Below, one piece after another: positions 53,389-62,371 of a DNA stretch of 64,000 nucleotides. Each line of letters starts with the position of its first letter. Within the stretch, counting starts at the first letter, position 1. Both the position numbers and the translations under genes were made by a program. The notes beneath the pieces were generated by a model. That model was not told the origin of the DNA and did not search any database. It was given only the letters and a program-made list of their open reading frames with translations. The stretch is taken from positions 1,054,001-1,118,000 of the forward strand of contig CAVYJN010000006.1 in the NCBI GenBank assembly GCA_963768885.1, read 5' to 3'. Source of the DNA: DASRIA01 sp963768885 (GTDB lineage: Bacteria; Actinomycetota; Thermoleophilia; Solirubrobacterales; JBBDJG01).

Positions 53389-55168
53389 CGTTTCCGTTGC
53401 CTGGCTCTCGAACGACGTCTTGTTGCTCGTGACTGACGATCGCGAAGGCGGGGCGCTAGACGTCGGCATGATCAATCGGGGCGAGCGCCTTTCCGTAGAA
53501 ATGCGTTCCCTGGATCTCGGTGCGAGCGTGTTGCATGCGCTTGTCCTTCCGGAAGGCGTCAGGCGCAATCGTGGCTGGGAGTCGATGTCGATCAGCGGCG
53601 AAACCGATGAGCGGCTCACTCGCGATCAGGTCAATTCGATGGCTACCGACCTGAAGGCATTCCTGCGGGCTCATCTGGCACCTCTCGATGCGACGACGCG
53701 AAATCGGATCACCGACTTCATCGCATCGGCGACCGCACCGGCGGCGACACATACGCTGAGCAAGGCGCTTGTCGAGGTTCGAGACGTCCTGAGAGAGCGC
53801 CTGCCGGCACAGGTCAACAGCCCGGACGCCGCGCAGGGACTCGCCGTGGACCACATTCTCAGGGTCAACGACAGCTCCTTCTACATCAAGGGATGGGCGT
53901 ACGACGAGGAGTCCGAGATCGTGCGCCTGACCGCTGTGTCGCCGGAGGGCAGCCGGATCGAGATGCTCGACAGGCTCTTTCGCTATCCGCGTCCCGATGT
54001 CAACGAGTGGTCGAACTCGTTCGGCACGGATGCGGACAGTGGCTTCGTATGCTTCGTCGACCTGGGCGTACCGAGCTCACGGCCCACACCGTGGATCTTC
54101 GAGATGGAGAACGCCGACGGTCTGGTAGGCGAGGTCACAGGGCCGAGCACCCTGCGCGAGATGACGGATGTGCGCGATCACATCCTGCACGACTTCGCCG
54201 GTGACCGGGTCCTTGACGATCAGCTGATGGAGGACCATGTCTCTCCGGCCATGATGCGCTTGCAGGAGGACATCCATTCCGCGATCGAGATCGCGAAGGT
54301 GACCCAGTACGGCACTGCTCCAGAGTCCCCGGACATCTCGATCGTCGTGCCCGTCTACAAGAACATCGACCACCTGGAGGCGCAGCTCGCGGAGTTCGCC
54401 GACGACCCGGCGATCCACGAGGCCGACCTCATCTACGTGCTCGACTCTCCCGAGGCAGCGGACGCATTCGACTACCTCGCGTCCCACCTGTACCCGATCT
54501 ATCTCGTCCCGTTCCGGATCGTTTACCTCGAAGAGAATTCGGGCTTCGCCGGAGCGATCAACACCGGTGCCTCCGTCGCCCGCGGACGACTCCTGGTGTT
54601 GCTGAACTCGGACGTTCTTCCAGACGAGCCCGGATGGCTCGAGCTCATGCGCGACTTCTACGACTCGCGGCAGGACATTGGGGCGCTTGCACCCAAGCTG
54701 CTCTACGAGGATGACTCGATCCAGCACGCCGGCATGCATTTCGATCGACCTCCCGGTCAATCGATATGGCAGGATGCGCAGTACTACAGAGGCCTCCATC
54801 GGACCTTTCCGGACGCCAACGTCGCGCGCACGGTGCCTGCCGTGACCGGCGCCTGCATGATGATTGACCGCGTCCTCTTCGATGAGTTGGGCGGCTTGAG
54901 CGGCAGCTACGTTCGTGGCGACTACGAGGACTTCGATATCTGCCTGCGGCTGATCGAGCTCGGAAGGCAGAACTGGTACCTGCCCGAAGCCGAGCTGTAC
55001 CACCTCGAGGCTCAGTCCTACACCGCCGACCTGCGCCAACCGTCCAACCGCTACAACGTCTGGCTCCACACTCACATCTGGAAGGACCGGATCGGTGACC
55101 TGGTCGGCCTTGACGAGCTGAATGTCGACCCCAGCGGGAACGGCAACGTGAACCCCGCGACTTCATAG
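53381..55168 (+). CDS. GT2 glycosyltransferase with N-terminal modules, cassette 3
   Basis: 595 residues, intact, from GTG 53381. N-terminal VAWLSNDVLLLVTDD beta module; helical segment (RDQVNSMATDLKAFLRAHL); GW/RPDV module SFYIKGWAYDEESEIVRLTA, FRYPRPDVNEW and DSGFVCFVDLG; GT-A domain ISIVVPVYKNIDHLEAQLAE, LIYVLDSPEAADAF, LLVLLNSDVLPDEPGW, DDSIQHAGMHF and GDYEDFDICLRLIE. The acidic motif reads EDFD where the other copies read EDSD or DDSD. Coupled to the upstream GT4 by an overlap. Confidence 0.9.
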   Translation: MADVSVAWLSNDVLLLVTDDREGGALDVGMINRGERLSVEMRSLDLGASVLHALVLPEGVRRNRGWESMSISGETDERLTRDQVNSMATDLKAFLRAHLAPLDATTRNRITDFIASATAPAATHTLSKALVEVRDVLRERLPAQVNSPDAAQGLAVDHILRVNDSSFYIKGWAYDEESEIVRLTAVSPEGSRIEMLDRLFRYPRPDVNEWSNSFGTDADSGFVCFVDLGVPSSRPTPWIFEMENADGLVGEVTGPSTLREMTDVRDHILHDFAGDRVLDDQLMEDHVSPAMMRLQEDIHSAIEIAKVTQYGTAPESPDISIVVPVYKNIDHLEAQLAEFADDPAIHEADLIYVLDSPEAADAFDYLASHLYPIYLVPFRIVYLEENSGFAGAINTGASVARGRLLVLLNSDVLPDEPGWLELMRDFYDSRQDIGALAPKLLYEDDSIQHAGMHFDRPPGQSIWQDAQYYRGLHRTFPDANVARTVPAVTGACMMIDRVLFDELGGLSGSYVRGDYEDFDICLRLIELGRQNWYLPEAELYHLEAQSYTADLRQPSNRYNVWLHTHIWKDRIGDLVGLDELNVDPSGNGNVNPATS

Positions 55169-55170
55169 GC

Positions 55171-56527
55171 GTGGCGCTGGTCGAAGTTCTGGGCGTCTCG
55201 ACCAGGCCGAGTCCGGACGAGCAAGTTCGCGCGTTCTCGCTCGATTTCCCGGTCGCGGGAAGCCTGTTGGACGCGTACGCGATCAATCTTCGAGGCTGGT
55301 TCGTCTCGCGCCTCGAATCTGCTGAGCTTCAGCTCTTGTTCCGCGAACGGGGGCCAGAGACACTGCCCTGCGACATGTACCGACCGGATGCGCTGGACGC
55401 AAATCCGGACGTACCGTCAGCCGAACACTCGGGATTCGACTTTTCTCGAAGCGTTATCGATTTTCCTCAGGAGTTCGAACTCCACTTGAGAGCTGAGACG
55501 CCTCGGGGCTGAGCACCATTGGCTGGCGACACTCCAATGTCGTAGGCAACGTCCTTCCAAGCACCGAAGAGACGCACTTCAGTCCGCTGATGCTGACCAC
55601 CTTGGGCCGCACAGGGGGCACCTGGGTAACCCACTTGCTCGGCCGTCATCCCGAGATTGCAGTCATGCGCCCGTTCGAATACGAGTCACGGATTGCGTCT
55701 TACTGGATCGACGTCTTCGTCTCCCTGACAGAGCCAAGGAGCTACTTTCAGAGCATCGGAGCGGGCGGAAGGGCAGGAAGGCACTGGTGGATGGGGGACG
55801 ACCGTGCTGCCGCGAGATGGGGATCGATGCTTCGAAGCCCTGAGGATCTCAGCGCCGACGATCGATCAATCGCGCGTTGGTTTGCAAGGGACAACGTCGA
55901 GCAAACGCTCTCATGTTGCGTGGCCAGGATCGAGGAGACGTACGCGTTCTTGGCGCGAGACAAGAGCGGTGCGCGATTCTTCCTGGAGAAATACTGGCCC
56001 CACTCATCGGCCCAGGGAATCATCTCGGAGGTTTACCCGAGCGCACGTGAGATCGTGTTGGTCCGCGATCCGCGGGACATGGTCGCGTCCATTCTTGCGT
56101 TCAACCAGCGTCGAGACCAAGCACTGTTCGGCCGGGAAGCCTGGGATAGCGACGAGGAGTACATCCGGTCTGGTTATCTCGGTGATCAGATCCGGGGTCT
56201 ACTCGCTGCACAGCAGGGAGCGCTCCCACATGAACTATCTGCTTCGGCACGAGGATGTCGTGTCCCGCCCGGCGGAGACCCTTCAATTGCTTCTGGCTTA
56301 TATCGGAGTGGACAACACCCCAGACGTGATTGACGCGATCCTTCAAGCGACGCCGGCGAGCCAAGGCCCAACACGGCTCGGCGCACTCATCGATCGGTCG
56401 CTGGCAACGCGACCTCGACGACACCCTGCAAGATGCCTGTAACGAGGCCTTCGGGGACATTCTTTCCGAGCTTGGCTATGAAAGCGCGCCGAGTCGGAGG
56501 GCCAACGCGTCGGGCATAATCTCGTGA
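55171..56527 (+). CDS. Sulfotransferase with N-terminal GW/RPD module, three frame changes
   Basis: GTG 55171, two bases after the GT2 stop. Residues 1-112 form a module like that of the GT2 proteins: INLRGWFVSRLESAELQL, YRPDALDANPD and HSGFDFSR. A missing base near 55503 (ETP then SGLSTIGWRH) joins it to the sulfotransferase domain: LGRTGGTWVTHLLGRHPEI (5'-phosphosulfate loop) and REIVLVRDPRDMVASIL (3'-phosphate site). Extra bases near 56213 and 56350 shift the end; the tail finishes LSELGYES. Corrected length about 451 residues. PAPS-dependent sulfation of the surface glycan is inferred. Confidence 0.78.
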
Positions 56528-56546
56528 CAACGCTCCGGTGTCAGTT

Positions 56547-57185
56547 ATGACCGCGCTATTCAACGATCGCTTCGCCTTCGTGCATGTTCCCAAGACCGGA
56601 GGGACATGGGTCGCAGTGGCGCTGAAGGCGACGATCTCGGATCTTCAGGAGCCGGTCGACCCGAAACGACGCGGTCACTTCACATGGGACCAGCTACCGA
56701 ACCATTTCAGGTTCGGTTTCGTGCGAGACCCGGTGACCTGGTATGCGTCTCACTGGCGCCACCGAAAGACACACGAGGACTGGAACGGCAGCCAGGTCGA
56801 CGAGGCAATTAGAAAGACGCGGGACTTCGCAGGTTTCGTTCGCACCGTGACGTCCGAGCATCCTGGCTTTCTGTCCGCCATGTACGAGGCGTTTCTCGGA
56901 CCTCCGGGTGCGGTCCAGTTCATCGGGCGCTACGAGAACCTCGTGGATGACCTCGTCACCGCGGTCGTCTTGTCGGGCGAGGCTTATGACCTCGAACTCG
57001 TCGACTTCGAAGCACTACGGGGAATCTGGCCGGTGAACACCGCCGAAAGCAAGGTCGAGCTCACTCCCGAACTGCGAGAGATGATCGCCGCCTCGGAGCA
57101 TGAGGCGATGGGGCGATTCGGCTATACCATGACCGGCTCGGAGCCCGAGCCGCGGCCGCTTGCCGCTCGCACGGCATCTCGGTAA
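56547..57185 (+). CDS. Sulfotransferase-family protein
   Basis: 212 residues from ATG 56547 (GTG 56538 also in frame). FAFVHVPKTGGTWVAVALKA is the PAPS 5'-phosphosulfate loop; FRFGFVRDPVTWYASHWRH is the 3'-phosphate-binding strand-helix. The protein is short but both motifs are intact, like the sulfotransferase-2 group that modifies glycans. It differs from the 37451 protein, where the second motif is unclear. Likely cotranscribed with the PhyH gene 12 bases downstream or upstream of its promoter. Confidence 0.85.
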   Translation: MTALFNDRFAFVHVPKTGGTWVAVALKATISDLQEPVDPKRRGHFTWDQLPNHFRFGFVRDPVTWYASHWRHRKTHEDWNGSQVDEAIRKTRDFAGFVRTVTSEHPGFLSAMYEAFLGPPGAVQFIGRYENLVDDLVTAVVLSGEAYDLELVDFEALRGIWPVNTAESKVELTPELREMIAASEHEAMGRFGYTMTGSEPEPRPLAARTASR

Positions 57186-57197
57186 GGTGCGGCGCGT

Positions 57198-58408
57198 ATG
57201 GCCCTCGACGCAGGTTCTGTCAGCAGCGTCCTCGGCGACGAGGATCGCCGGCGCTTCGAGCGCGACGGGTTCTTGGTCATCGACAACCTCTGTTCGCTCG
57301 ACCTGATCGATGACGTGCGCACCGAGTTCGAAGCGGTGCTCAAGGATGCCTGGCACCCCGGGCCGCAGGTCGAGGTGGACGGGGTCGTCTACGACCGCTA
57401 CCCGGGCCGCGAGGGAGAGTGGCATTGGCACCGCGTCAAGAACGCGTGGAAGATCAGCGACAACGTTCGCGCGCTCGCCCTCAACCCCAACGTGCTCGAG
57501 ATCACGGAGGAGCTCTTCGGCCGTAAGGTCATGCCGTTCCAGACCTTGAACTTCCCGGTCGGCACACAGCAGCGCCCGCACTCCGACTCCTTCCACTTCC
57601 AGTCGGATCCTCCGGGCTTCATGTGTGGCGTCTGGTTCGCTCTCGAAGACATGGACATGGACAACGGGCCTCTCGTCTACTACCCGGGAAGCCACACGTT
57701 GCCAATCCCGACGTGGGACGAGGTCGAGAGGGTGATGGGGGAGGTCGCTCGAGGAGCAGGACTTCTCCAGCCAGAACGAGTTCCTGGGCGCGCGCAATGC
57801 GCAGTACGAGCGAGTACTGCCAACGACTTATCGAGCGTGAAGACCTACAACCCGAGTACGCGACGATCTCCAAGGGTCAGGCGGTGCTGTGGGCGCCGAA
57901 CCTGCTTCACGGAGGATCGCCCCAGACAGACGACTCACGCACCCGCCACAGCCAGGTTACCCACTACTTCTTCGAGGGTTGCCGCGTCTATACGCCTCTT
58001 CACACCGAGCATGGGCACAACTACTGGAACTACCCCGAGTGGATCCGCGACCCGGTGCCCGTCTATTCCCCGGAGATGCTTTCCGAGACAATCGCCTCGC
58101 ACACTCCGGCAAGGCTCGACGCATCCTGTTCTTCTCGGCTGGGAGCGAGCTGCCGACGGTGGAAGGGCGAACGCTCGCGCACTTCCCGCAGGACGTCGAT
58201 GGCAACTTCGTGGCCGCCGCAGGACGGCTCGGGCCTCGTCGAGACGCTCGAAGACCTTCGCTCCAAAGGCTTCGGCTTCTTCGTCATCCCGAAGCAGCAC
58301 TTGATCTACGTCGAGTACACGTTCCCGACGCTGCAGGCGCATCTCGAGGAGCGTTTCAGCGCCGTACTGCGGGACGGTGCCGTCTGTGCGATCTATGCAC
58401 TCGACTGA
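57198..58408 (+). CDS. PhyH-family Fe(II)/2-oxoglutarate dioxygenase with C-terminal alpha/beta domain, four frame changes
   Basis: ATG 57198, nine bases after TAAGGT. The PhyH double-stranded beta-helix has RFERDGFLVIDNLC, iron ligands H and D in QQRPHSDSFHF, and, after frame changes near 57755 and 57820, the distal GQAVLWAPNLLHGGSPQ (His) and RHSQVTHYFFEG. A second part in changed frames (near 58100-58220) reads RILFFSAGSELPTVEGR, LAHFPQDVDGNF and LRSKGFGFFVIPKQ, matching the unit in the 48471 gene. Corrected length about 402 residues. Such enzymes hydroxylate or oxidise small molecules or sugars; substrate unknown. Confidence 0.78.
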
Positions 58409-59440
58409 TTCGCCCTTGCGGCGGCCCGTCAGCGGTTGCTCCCGCGGATCGCCGGTAAGATCGGGAATCGTTCCGATGCCCACCGTAGGGCTGTCGACAC
58501 GTGTGGTACCCGTCCACTCCCGCGGCGAATAAACCTGTCCCGCAGCCTGTTTCTCGGCTGCCAGATCGTCGAGCGATTGCGCTGTGAGGTCATCCGGGAC
58601 TGAGATCAGGAATCGCTCGTTCATCACGCCGATCACCAGGTCGGGGCGTTCGCGCTCCACGAGCTCGTAGTCCAGCGTCGAGATGTGAGCAGAAACCGTG
58701 TGGCTGAAGCTCTCGGCGATGAAGGGCACGATCCGATGCGCGAACGAGTCGCCGTAGACGAGGCAGCGACACTCCGGGGCGGCAGTGGATCGGTACTCGA
58801 TCCGCCGCCCTTGGTTCATCACGCGGTTGTCGGCGACCAGCTCCGCCTGCGAAGGCTGCACGTCGACGAATACCAGAGGTGCGCTCTGCGCGGGTTCTAC
58901 CTTGATGCCGAGGTCGCCGACGAAGTCCTTCTCGATCACCCGGAGATCCTCCCTGGTCACCAGGTGGATCGCATGCCGTTCGGCGATCTCCTTCGCCAGG
59001 CGCTCGTACGCGACGAACGCTCCGAACTCGCTCCAGTGCGTCTCGGTCTTGCCGAACATGCACTGCTGGCGCTCGGCAACCAGCTCGTCGAGCGGGTAGG
59101 TCAGCGTGGCATACGACTTTCTCGCCTCGAGGTACTCCATGAGCTGGATGATCGGGCGGTCTTCGCTCATCTCGTGCTCCGGAGGGAGATCCTCGGGATA
59201 GACGGAGTGGGCATTCGGCGCGACCAGGAAGTAGTGATCGGCTCCGCGGTTCTTCAGCCACGCGACACGAGTCTCGAGTACGAAACGCCATTGACGTAGT
59301 TGCGCATCCGAGAAGCGCAGCTGCCCGCGATGCTGCGCGATCACGAGATTGGTGTCGTTGTCGAGGAACAGCCGGCCGTTCCTGCCACGCATGACCTTGT
59401 TGTCGAGCCGCGAGGCTGGGAACTCGTCTGTGCGATTCAA
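57935..59440 (-). CDS. AlgX/AlgJ-like SGNH-fold protein, 3' end doubtful
   Basis: TTG 59440 opens MNRTDEFPASRLDNKVMRGR, then NGRLFLDNDTNLVI as in AlgX/AlgJ-type sugar O-acetyltransferases. TETHWSEFGAFVAYERLA holds the Asp/Glu-x-His pair position, and CLVYGDSFAHRIVPF is the GDS serine loop; the DYELVERERPDLVIGVMNERF helix follows. No signal peptide is visible, unlike periplasmic AlgX. The recognisable domain ends near 58450. The open frame continues to 57935, antisense to the PhyH gene, with Arg-rich nonsense-like sequence; a missed frame change ending near 58396 (TAG) is likely. O-acetylation of a glycan is inferred. Confidence 0.65.
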   Translation of the reverse strand: MNRTDEFPASRLDNKVMRGRNGRLFLDNDTNLVIAQHRGQLRFSDAQLRQWRFVLETRVAWLKNRGADHYFLVAPNAHSVYPEDLPPEHEMSEDRPIIQLMEYLEARKSYATLTYPLDELVAERQQCMFGKTETHWSEFGAFVAYERLAKEIAERHAIHLVTREDLRVIEKDFVGDLGIKVEPAQSAPLVFVDVQPSQAELVADNRVMNQGRRIEYRSTAAPECRCLVYGDSFAHRIVPFIAESFSHTVSAHISTLDYELVERERPDLVIGVMNERFLISVPDDLTAQSLDDLAAEKQAAGQVYSPREWTGTTRVDSPTVGIGTIPDLTGDPREQPLTGRRKGESVECIDRTDGTVPQYGAETLLEMRLQRRERVLDVDQVLLRDDEEAEAFGAKVFERLDEARAVLRRPRSCHRRPAGSARAFALPPSAARSQPRRTGCVEPCRSVRGDCLGKHLRGIDGHRVADPLGVVPVVVPMLGVKRRIDAATLEEVVGNLAVAGA

Positions 59441-59504
59441 GCCACGTCACCCACCATCATCTCTTCAACACCCGCATGTGCTTCTTGCGTGGGTACTGCC
59501 CGCC

Positions 59505-60584
59505 TCAGGGCTTCGTACAAGCGACGACGTCCTGCTGGAGCCATCCCTGCGAAACGTGGCTCACGAGATCCAGCGCGGGAGGCTGTTCGAGGGCGCCGTG
59601 AACAAACTCCTGGGAGCAGAACGTGAGGCCCCAGCCATGCGCGCTCTTGTACTCCTGATGGCTGAACCCCTCTCGGTCCGAGTCACGCACGATTCGTTCA
59701 ATCTGGTCCTCCCACATACCGAGCCGCCGCATGCTGCGGGCATCGAGGCGGCCGAACGCCGTGAAGACCAGCAGGCCACCGGCAGCAAGATGCTGCTTCA
59801 AGAACATGAGGAGGTCCAACCACCGTGAACGGTCCAGATGCGTGAAGAGTGAGCCGACCCAGATCAGGTCGAAGTCGTCGTCCATGCGGATCGCGGAGAA
59901 GTCCTCCTCGGAGTAAACGGGGTTAGCCCCGAATGTCTCGGCACAGAAATCGACACCGTCCTTCTTTATGTCACAGGCTGTCAGCTCCGCATCGGGAAAC
60001 CCGGCCTTCAAGAACCGCAATACCCGCCCGTGCCCGCCTGGCATGTCCAGGATTTTTCGCGGAGCGGTCTTGCCGACCAGGCCCATCGCCTGTCTGATAC
60101 GAACAAGGGCGTCTGCCCCGGCCTGCAAGTAACTGCCCTTCGAGTTGAAGTACATGTCGTCGTTGGGACTGATCGTCGTGATCAGGTTCGGTGCGGCATT
60201 CCCGAGGAGGGCCGCAACGTGCCGTTGGGCCGTGACGTCCATGGGGGTAACCACGGAGATGAGCTTTCCGTCCTCGACCACCGGCGCAAGCGGAAGCCCG
60301 TCCACCATGGCCTGCTGAGGGTCATCGATCACCTCGTCCGGGGCCAGTGCGGAGCATTCCTCTACCACGTGATCCGTCTGTGTGTCCCCGAGATCACGGC
60401 CTTGGGCCAAGAGCCTTATCACGTCGCCCTGGCTAAAGATTCCCTTCAGGTTGGAGTCGGCGTCAACGACCGGAATCGCGACAACATGAGAAGCGTTCAG
60501 CGTGCACACCGCGTCGAGCACGGTCTTATCCGAACCGATGGTCGGGAACGTTTCAGAGGCTATGTCACGAACGACAAAGGGCAC
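59505..60584 (-). CDS. CBS-domain and SAM-methyltransferase fusion
   Basis: 359 residues from GTG 60584. Residues 1-125 form a CBS pair: PTIGSDKTVLDAVCTLN, IPVVDADSNLKGIFSQGDV and LAPVVEDGKLISVVTPMDV. Residues about 150-330 form a class I methyltransferase: RKILDMPGGHGRVLRFLKAG (motif I), LTACDIKKDGVDFC (motif II), FDLIWVGSLFTHLDRSRW and GGLLVFTAFG. CBS pairs bind adenine nucleotides or SAM, so the fusion suggests methylation controlled by energy or SAM level. It follows the GT2 gene by 13 bases. Target is probably a glycan or its intermediate. Confidence 0.85.
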   Translation of the reverse strand: MPFVVRDIASETFPTIGSDKTVLDAVCTLNASHVVAIPVVDADSNLKGIFSQGDVIRLLAQGRDLGDTQTDHVVEECSALAPDEVIDDPQQAMVDGLPLAPVVEDGKLISVVTPMDVTAQRHVAALLGNAAPNLITTISPNDDMYFNSKGSYLQAGADALVRIRQAMGLVGKTAPRKILDMPGGHGRVLRFLKAGFPDAELTACDIKKDGVDFCAETFGANPVYSEEDFSAIRMDDDFDLIWVGSLFTHLDRSRWLDLLMFLKQHLAAGGLLVFTAFGRLDARSMRRLGMWEDQIERIVRDSDREGFSHQEYKSAHGWGLTFCSQEFVHGALEQPPALDLVSHVSQGWLQQDVVACTKP

Positions 60585-60597
60585 GTCACGCGGGATC

Positions 60598-62371
60598 TTA
60601 GCCCCAAGCTCCCGGGTGCTCTTTCATCACGCGCTCCATTCGCTCCCCCCACAACCTGGAGTGGAGCCACATGTTGTAGCGGGTCGCCCGCTTGCGGAGA
60701 TCTCTCGGATAGGACTGGTCCTCGAGGTGATACAGCTCGGCGCCGGGCATGTACCACTGGTCGCGCCCCTCGTCGGTCAAGCGCAGGCAGAAGTCGGAGT
60801 CCTCGTAGCCGCCGAGGACGTAGCGGTGCGACAGGCCGCCGACGCTCTCGTACAGCTCCCGCGCGACCATCATGCATGCGCCGGTGATCGCGGGCACCTG
60901 ACGCGCCGTGTTCGCTGCCGGCAGGAGGCGGTGCTGACCCTTGTAGTAGTGGATGTTCTCCCAGACGGACGCATCCTCCGCGCGGTGGAAGTACATGCCG
61001 GCATGCTGGATCGAGTCGTCCTCGAAGAGGAGCTTCGGACCAAGGGCGCCGATGTCCGGCGTGGCGTCGTAGAAAGCGCTCATGCGGCCGAGCCAGCCGG
61101 GTGTATCCGGCACGACGTCCGAGTTCAGCAGGAGGAGTGTGCCGGCACGAGCAAGTTGCGCCCCGCAGTTGTTCACACCGGCAAAGCCGGCGTTCGCGCG
61201 CATCACCGCGATCCGGAACGGGATGCGGTAGAGGGAGAAGAGGCCGTGCGCCTGCTCGTCCAGCTCGGTCGGCCTGCTCGGGCGAGTCGAGCACGTAGAT
61301 CAGGTCCTCGTGCGCGATCTGGGGATCGCTCGCCCATTGGGCCATCTGGTCCTCGAGGAAGGAGAGCCGCCTGTAGAGCGGCACGATGATCGACACCGAG
61401 GGCGAGGTCGGCGGATCACCGAGCTGCACCACGGTCTCGACCTGCGCGCTGTCACGCGCTGCGTCCTGAATCAGCGCCATCGCCGGATGGACGTGCCGGC
61501 GAATCAGCTCCTCGCCGCCCGGAGGCTCTTCGCGCAGGCTCGCCAGGATCGTGTCGCGGGCCTCGACCGGGTCCACCACGAGGTCCGGGACCGGGCCTTG
61601 CACCCGGCCTCCATAGGTCGTCTCGAGCTCGAGCAGCCAGTCGCTCGACAGCTGGCTCACGCCCTCCAGCTCTGCGTATCGGATGAATCCGTGGGGCTGG
61701 GCGCGGAGGCCGAAGATCCCCTCGGCGTCACTTCGCCGATACCTGAACAGGTCGGAGAAGAGCTCTGCACGGGCCCCCTCGGGTGCGACCAGGCCAAGGC
61801 GGGTGACCATGCCGCCCGTGTCGTGCAGCCATCCACGGACCCAGATCTCGCGCGGGCCCAGCTTGATGATGGTGTCGACGTGCGCGGCGGCGGGGTGGTC
61901 GCGGCCGAACACCAACTGCGGAAGAGGGGGACGCAGCTCGCGGTTCAGGCGCGCGAGCAGCTGGGCCAGCGAGAAGGAGCCCGAGCGCTCGAGGTTCGGA
62001 GCGCTCGCCGACCACAGGAAGCGCAAGGCCTCGCTGCGGGCCTCGGGGCCGAGGGGAGCGAGCTCCTCGGAGATCATGGCGAACGGATCCATGAGCCGCC
62101 CCGCAAGCCGATCGGCATCCAGGGATTCGCCGGTGCCCAGCGTCACGGTCAACGCGCCGGCCGTTTCTGCGAGCGGCACGTCGAAGCGGCCGACGACCAG
62201 GGCTCGTTCGCCATCCTCACTGCCGTTCGACGACAGAGCGAGGGTCTGCGTCGTGCCTTCGATCGTTTCCCCGCCGGAAGTGACCAAGAGGTCGCCGTCG
62301 CCCAGGCCGCGCCCGCATAGCACCAGGACGTCGCCTGCAAGCCACGCGGCATGATCCGGCATCTCGCTCAC
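60598..62371 (-). CDS. GT2 glycosyltransferase with N-terminal modules, cassette 4, one extra base
   Basis: GTG 62371 overlaps the GT4 stop (GTGA). One extra base near 61270 breaks the frame between LIYVLDSPEQA and VMRANAGFAGVNNCG; corrected length about 590 residues. N-terminal AAWLAGDVLVLCGRGLGDG; GW/R-SD module EIWVRGWLHDTGGMVTRLGL, FRYRRSDAEGIFG (RSDA replaces RPDV) and PHGFIRYAELE; GT-A domain SVSIIVPLYRRLSFLEDQM, LLLLNSDVVPDTPGW, DDSIQHAGMYF and GGYEDSDFCLRLTD. It is the most diverged of the four in the N-terminal part. Confidence 0.88.

Noticed and set aside
55171..55512. Independent 113-residue gene
   Set aside because: The next frame continues the same protein (ETP then SGLSTIGWRH) into a sulfotransferase domain; a missing base is the simpler reading.
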